From CAMDTE01 sp034679985 (lineage in GTDB: Bacteria > Bacteroidota > Bacteroidia > Flavobacteriales > Schleiferiaceae), in the NCBI GenBank assembly GCA_034679985.1, contig JAXITR010000005.1, forward strand, positions 13,489 to 77,488: DNA of 64,000 nucleotides, read 5' to 3'. Below the pieces are notes generated by a model. It worked only from the letters and a program-made list of their open reading frames with translations, was not told the origin of the DNA and made no database searches. Positions 60,406-64,000 of the stretch are shown here, one piece after another; within the stretch, counting starts at the first letter, position 1; each line of letters begins with the position of its first letter. A program made the translations under genes and the position numbers.

Positions 60406-61083
60406 TTATTCCTCCAGTAAATCCGGTCGAATCCTCCGCGTGCGTTCCAACGCTTGTTGGTGGCGCCATACGTCAATGGCCTTGGTGTCTCCCCCCGTCA
60501 GGATCTCGGGAACTTTCCAACCCCTAAATTCTGCGGGACGGGTGTACACGGGAGGCGCCAGAAGATTGTCTTGGAACGAGTCGGATAGGGCCGAGGTTTC
60601 GTCGTTCATGGCACCAGGAAGCAAACGAATGATGGCGTCCGTGAGCACCGAAGCGGCCAATTCGCCACCGGACAAAACATAGTCTCCAATGGAAATTTCA
60701 CGGGTCACCACGTGCTCGCGCAGCCGATGATCGATCCCTTTGTAGTGGCCGCAAAGCATGATTAAGTTGCCTTTGAGGGACAATTGGTTCGCTATGCCTT
60801 GGTTCAATCGTTCGCCGTCCGGGGTCAGGTAGATGACCTCGTCGTAGGTTCGCTCCGATTGCAGTGATTCAATGCACGCCACCAAAGGCTCCAAACGCAT
60901 GACCATACCGGCCCCGCCGCCGTAGGCGTAGTCGTCTACCTGAAAGTGCTTGCCGGAACCAAAAGGACGTAAATCGTGGACGTGCACGGAGGCAACGCCT
61001 TTGTCTTGGGCGCGCTTCAAAATAGAATGCGAAAAAGCACCATCTAGCAGGCCCGGTTGAACGGTAATAATGTCGATCCGCAT
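60406..61083 (-). CDS. trmD: tRNA (guanine-N1)-methyltransferase
   Basis: SPOUT-family enzyme that methylates G37 of tRNAs. The 225-residue protein has QPGLLDGAFSHSILKRAQDKG, VDDYAYGGGAGMVMR, LMLCGHYKGIDHRL-like core motifs (CGHYKGIDHR) and the trefoil knot EISIGDYVLSGGELAA. The ATG at 61083 shares one base with the stop of the upstream dioxygenase gene (TGATG), so the two are translationally coupled. Confidence 0.96.
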   Translation of the reverse strand: MRIDIITVQPGLLDGAFSHSILKRAQDKGVASVHVHDLRPFGSGKHFQVDDYAYGGGAGMVMRLEPLVACIESLQSERTYDEVIYLTPDGERLNQGIANQLSLKGNLIMLCGHYKGIDHRLREHVVTREISIGDYVLSGGELAASVLTDAIIRLLPGAMNDETSALSDSFQDNLLAPPVYTRPAEFRGWKVPEILTGGDTKAIDVWRHQQALERTRRIRPDLLEE

Positions 61084-62015
61084 CACGCTTTCAAGCCAAT
61101 TTCGCGCAAGCGCTCGTCCAAGTATTCGCCCGCGGTAGTAGGTGCATAGGCCAGCGGATTCTCCTCCGTAACGCAGGAAGGCAAGGCATCCAGTGGCATG
61201 GACTGAATGGGGTGGAGGAAGAACGGGATGCTGAACCGGGGGATGCCCCATTTCTCTACCGGAGGATTCACCACCCGGTGCGTTGTGCTACGCAACTTGT
61301 TGTTGGTCAAACGCTGCAGCATGTCGCCCACGTTGATGACCAAATGCGAATCTTCCACGTGTACGGGGATCCAGTCGCCGGAAGCAGAAAGAAGTTCCAA
61401 GCCATCGGCGGAAGCCCCCATCAACAAAGTGATCAAATTGATATCCTCGTGCGCTGCCGCGCGAACCGCGTCGTTGGGTGCTTGGGTAATGGGCGGGTAG
61501 TGGAGGGCACGCAGGATGGAATTACCGCCCAAAACGTACGGTTCAAACCAATTCTCGTCCAACCCCAAGAAGAGGGCAATGGCCTTGAGCAGTTGCCGTC
61601 CGGTGTATTCCAACAGTTCAAACGTTTCGCGAATTTCTGCAATAAGCTGGGGCAATTCTGAAACCTCCACATTGTCCGCATAAACTTGCCCGTGGGCATT
61701 GAATTGACCCCATTGGAAGAACTCTTTCAAGTCCGGTTGATCAAAACCCTTGGCCTTTTCTACGCCAAATCCGGTGTAGCCGCGCTGACCGGCTAATCCT
61801 ACCGGGGTGTAGTGATTTTTTACCTCCTGAGGCAGCGCAAAAAACGCTTTGACCGCTGCGTACAACCGGTTCCGACGGTCCGCATCCAAAACGTGGTTCT
61901 CAATGGCGATGAAACCCAATTCGGTGTAGGTGCGTCCCAACTCCTGAACAAAGGCGTTTTTTTGTTCCGGCGTTCCGTCCGTAAAATGGCTGAGGGATAG
62001 GGTAGGGAGTTGCAT
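61083..62015 (-). CDS. Isopenicillin-N-synthase-like 2-oxoglutarate/Fe(II) dioxygenase
   Basis: A 310-residue cytoplasmic oxygenase. The N-terminal DIOX_N part has YTELGFIAIENHVLD and KNHYTPVGLAGQRGYTGFG. The double-stranded beta-helix core has AAHEDINLITLLMG (iron His and Asp), HVEDSHLVINVGDMLQRLTNN, STTHRVVNPP (second iron His) and RFSIPFFLHP (the Arg contacting 2-oxoglutarate). The substrate is unknown. It is cotranscribed with trmD. Confidence 0.9.
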   Translation of the reverse strand: MQLPTLSLSHFTDGTPEQKNAFVQELGRTYTELGFIAIENHVLDADRRNRLYAAVKAFFALPQEVKNHYTPVGLAGQRGYTGFGVEKAKGFDQPDLKEFFQWGQFNAHGQVYADNVEVSELPQLIAEIRETFELLEYTGRQLLKAIALFLGLDENWFEPYVLGGNSILRALHYPPITQAPNDAVRAAAHEDINLITLLMGASADGLELLSASGDWIPVHVEDSHLVINVGDMLQRLTNNKLRSTTHRVVNPPVEKWGIPRFSIPFFLHPIQSMPLDALPSCVTEENPLAYAPTTAGEYLDERLREIGLKA

Positions 62016-62038
62016 GAGGTGCGGTATTTTTCGATAAT

Positions 62039-62046
62039 CAAAGATA
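62039..62046 (-). promoter_or_regulatory. Candidate -7 promoter box for the dioxygenase-trmD operon
   Basis: Minus-strand TATCTTTG, 23 bases upstream of the dioxygenase ATG. It faces away from the box for the E1 gene, 8 bases away. No clear -33 element. Confidence 0.45.
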
Positions 62047-62054
62047 ATGCGTCC

Positions 62055-62062
62055 TACCTTTG
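62055..62062 (+). promoter_or_regulatory. Candidate -7 promoter box for the E1 dehydrogenase gene
   Basis: TACCTTTG on the plus strand, 19 bases upstream of the E1 ATG at 62082. It forms a divergent pair with the box at 62039-62046. No clear -33 element. Confidence 0.5.
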
Positions 62063-62081
62063 AGGCACTCAGAAAAGCAGC

Positions 62082-64000
62082 ATGTTTCCGAAAAATCTAC
62101 CCCCTCTTTCCTTTGACGCAATCGCAGCAGACCAGGAACTTTGCCTTCGCCTGTACCGCCACCTTTTGCGGCCCCGCATGATTGAAGAAAAAATGTTGGT
62201 GGCGTTGCGCCAAGGCAGAATTTCCAAGTGGTTTTCCTCCTACGGCCAAGAAGCGGTTTCCGTGGGTACCGCTTTGGCCATGCAGCCGGACGAAACCATC
62301 CTGACCATGCACCGCAATTTGGGGGTATTTACGGCTCGTGAAGTTCCGTTGTTCCGACTTTTTTCGCAGTTTCAGGGCAAATTGACCGGTTTTACCAAAG
62401 GGCGCGATCGCTCGTTTCACTTCGGCTCCAAAGAACACCACATCGTGGGCATGATTTCCCACCTGGGGCCCCAATTGGGGGTTGCGGACGGAATTGCCTT
62501 GTCCCACAAACTCAAAAAGGAAAAGAAAGCAACCTTGGTCTACACGGGAGACGGTGGGGCCTCTGAGGGCGATTTTCACGAAGCATTAAACGTCGCTTCT
62601 GTCTGGGGTTTGCCGGTGTTGTTTGTGGTGGAAAACAACCAATGGGGATTGAGTACCCCTTCGCGAGAGCAATTCAACTTTGATTCGTTTTTGGTGAAGG
62701 GTCCGGCCTACGGAATGGAAGCGCACAGCATCGACGGCAACAACATTTTGGACGTCTACAGAAAAGCGAAGGAACTCACCGAATCCATGCGCGAAAATCC
62801 ACGTCCGGTTCTGCTGGAATGCAAAACATTTCGGGTGCGCGGCCACGAAGAAGCTTCCGGAACCAAATACTATCCGGAAGGCTTGATTGATGCTTGGTCC
62901 GAGCGCGATCCTGTGGATGCCTTTGGCGCTTTTTTGGAAAAGAAAAAGTGGCTTTCTGCCGACGAACGCGAATCGTGGAAGCAGGAGGAAAAAGAGGCCA
63001 TCCAACAGGCGCTGGAAGATGCATTGCTGGAGCCGGAACCACTATGGGATGAAGCGGCAGAGCGCGCTGATCTTTTTGCACCTTCCCCCGCTGCACAAGC
63101 ACCCGCACCGAACTCCACCAGTAAAGAAATGCGCCTCATTGACGCCATCAGCGATGGTTTGCGCGAGTCCATGCGTCGGCACCCAGAATTGGTCCTCATG
63201 GGTCAAGACATTGGGGCGTACGGCGGTGTTTTTAAGGTGACCGACGGTTTTGTGGACGAGTTTGGGGCCGAGCGCGTGCGCAACACCCCCTTGTGCGAAG
63301 CAGCGATTTTGGGCGCCGGTTTGGGACTGAGCGTTCGGGGCATGAAAGCCATGGTGGAAATGCAGTTTTCCGACTTTGTTACCGAGGGCTTTACCCAGAT
63401 CGTGAACAACTTGGCTAAAATTCATTGGCGCTGGGGGCAACAGGCAGACGTTGTGGTGCGGATGCCCACCGGTGCCGGTGTTGCCGCAGGTCCATTTCAC
63501 TCCCAATCCACAGAGGCCTGGTTTGCCCACACGCCCGGATTGAAGGTGGTTTATCCTGCATTTCCAGCAGATGCCAAAGGGCTCCTGTGTGCCGCATTTG
63601 ACGACCCGAATCCGGTGTTGTTTTTTGAACATAAAGCCTTGTACCGAAGCCTATCGCAATTCGTTCCAGAGGGATACTACAGCCTGCCTTTGGGCGAAGC
63701 AGCCGTTTTAAGGGAAGGACAGCAAGCCACCGTAATCACCTACGGAATGGGTGTGCACTGGGCCTTGGAAGTTGCCAACAAACGCCCAGAGTGGGATTTG
63801 GAAATCATTGATCTTCGCACCATCCAGCCGTTGGATTGGAATACTTTGGAAAAAAGTGCGCAAAAAACAGGGCGTGTATTGGTCTTGCAAGAAGATGTTT
63901 TGTTTGGCGGTGTTGCCTCCGATATTGCAGCCTACATCAACGAGCAATGTTTTGCTCACCTTGACGCGCCAGTAGTTCGCGTCGCCAGTGGGGTTACCGC
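62082..64000 (+). CDS. Fused alpha/beta E1 component of a 2-oxoacid dehydrogenase (3' end outside the window)
   Basis: Thiamine-diphosphate-dependent decarboxylase of a branched-chain or pyruvate-type dehydrogenase complex. The alpha half (residues ~1-330) has LLRPRMIEEKML, SSYGQEAVSVG, MHRNLGVF, the ThDP/Mg motif YTGDGGASEGDFHEALNVASVW, and ENNQWGLST. A Pro/Ala linker (PSPAAQAPAPN, about 330-345) leads to the beta half (RLIDAISDGLRESMRRHPELVLMGQDIG, NTPLCEAAILGAGLG, VRMPTGAGV, PGLKVVYPAFPADAKGL, FEHKALYR). The frame is open at the right edge with 639 complete codons. The fused form is common in Bacteroidota, and substrate specificity (oxoisovalerate or pyruvate) is not settled. Confidence 0.94.
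   Translation, partial: MFPKNLPPLSFDAIAADQELCLRLYRHLLRPRMIEEKMLVALRQGRISKWFSSYGQEAVSVGTALAMQPDETILTMHRNLGVFTAREVPLFRLFSQFQGKLTGFTKGRDRSFHFGSKEHHIVGMISHLGPQLGVADGIALSHKLKKEKKATLVYTGDGGASEGDFHEALNVASVWGLPVLFVVENNQWGLSTPSREQFNFDSFLVKGPAYGMEAHSIDGNNILDVYRKAKELTESMRENPRPVLLECKTFRVRGHEEASGTKYYPEGLIDAWSERDPVDAFGAFLEKKKWLSADERESWKQEEKEAIQQALEDALLEPEPLWDEAAERADLFAPSPAAQAPAPNSTSKEMRLIDAISDGLRESMRRHPELVLMGQDIGAYGGVFKVTDGFVDEFGAERVRNTPLCEAAILGAGLGLSVRGMKAMVEMQFSDFVTEGFTQIVNNLAKIHWRWGQQADVVVRMPTGAGVAAGPFHSQSTEAWFAHTPGLKVVYPAFPADAKGLLCAAFDDPNPVLFFEHKALYRSLSQFVPEGYYSLPLGEAAVLREGQQATVITYGMGVHWALEVANKRPEWDLEIIDLRTIQPLDWNTLEKSAQKTGRVLVLQEDVLFGGVASDIAAYINEQCFAHLDAPVVRVASGVT

Noticed and set aside
1..64000. Mobile elements, CRISPR arrays, prophage, integrons, defence systems
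   Set aside because: No transposase, integrase, direct-repeat array or known defence domain is visible. The YwqK-like protein is sometimes labelled antitoxin-like, but there is no toxin next to it.

Overview
The window is a stretch of bacterial chromosome from a member of the Bacteroidota, most likely Flavobacteriia or a close relative. The evidence is family-level: a DUF4295 gene behind rpmB-rpmG, a DnaE with an N-terminal proofreading domain, a CusA-TolC fusion, a fused E1 alpha/beta dehydrogenase, DUF5723, DUF2911, DUF1599 and BT_3928 families, a SusC-style TonB receptor, and promoters of the TAnnTTTG type with a TTGG/TTTG element about 18-19 bp upstream. Base composition is rich in G and C for this phylum. 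I see no insertion sequence, prophage, integrase, CRISPR array or rRNA. Nearly all of the sequence is tightly packed vertical-looking genes.

Layout. 1-3.8 kb: the end of a lipid A gene (lpxB) joined in frame to a periplasmic SpoIID domain, then a ComEC-like DNA channel. 3.8-13.6 kb: folP on the minus strand, then a rightward run of DUF1599, BT_3928/DoxX, an OppB-type permease, tpiA, prmA and a 1497-residue secreted protein of unknown function. 13.7 kb: tRNA-Arg with its own promoter and terminator. 14.1-17.7 kb: an outer-membrane DUF5723 protein and a 700-residue lipoprotein, leftward and more AT-rich by eye. 17.8-30.8 kb: cinA, rpmB-rpmG-DUF4295, ftsY, amn, rimO, dnaE, a YwqK-like repeat protein, mnmA and a subtilisin, all rightward.

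30.8-34.8 kb is a leftward operon, trxA followed by a three-domain fusion (heptose-1-P nucleotidyltransferase, GmhB phosphatase, P-loop kinase-like), an HddA-type kinase and gmhA. Together these encode all four known steps from sedoheptulose-7-P to GDP-D-glycero-D-manno-heptose. 35.4-41.4 kb is a heavy-metal RND efflux operon (small His-containing exported protein, CusA-TolC fusion, CusB lipoprotein). 41.4-45.2 kb: tRNA-Asp, DUF58, an FtsX-like permease and, divergently, a NamZ/DUF1343 muramidase.

45.2-55.2 kb is a leftward run: hutI, hutG, ftcD (histidine degradation), a short-chain dehydrogenase, a CrtA-like monooxygenase, htpG, a DUF2911 protein and a TonB receptor. The receptor's start codon sits in the loop of a perfect 18-bp hairpin. 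55.3-64 kb: aroC, a DAACS dicarboxylate symporter, an OmpA/PD40 protein and rplS rightward; trmD and an isopenicillin-N-synthase-like dioxygenase leftward; and a fused E1 dehydrogenase running off the right edge.

No clearly new multi-gene system is evident. The observations most worth following up are the LpxB-SpoIID fusion, the heptose three-domain fusion operon, the start-codon hairpin of the TonB receptor, and the large secreted proteins of unknown function.
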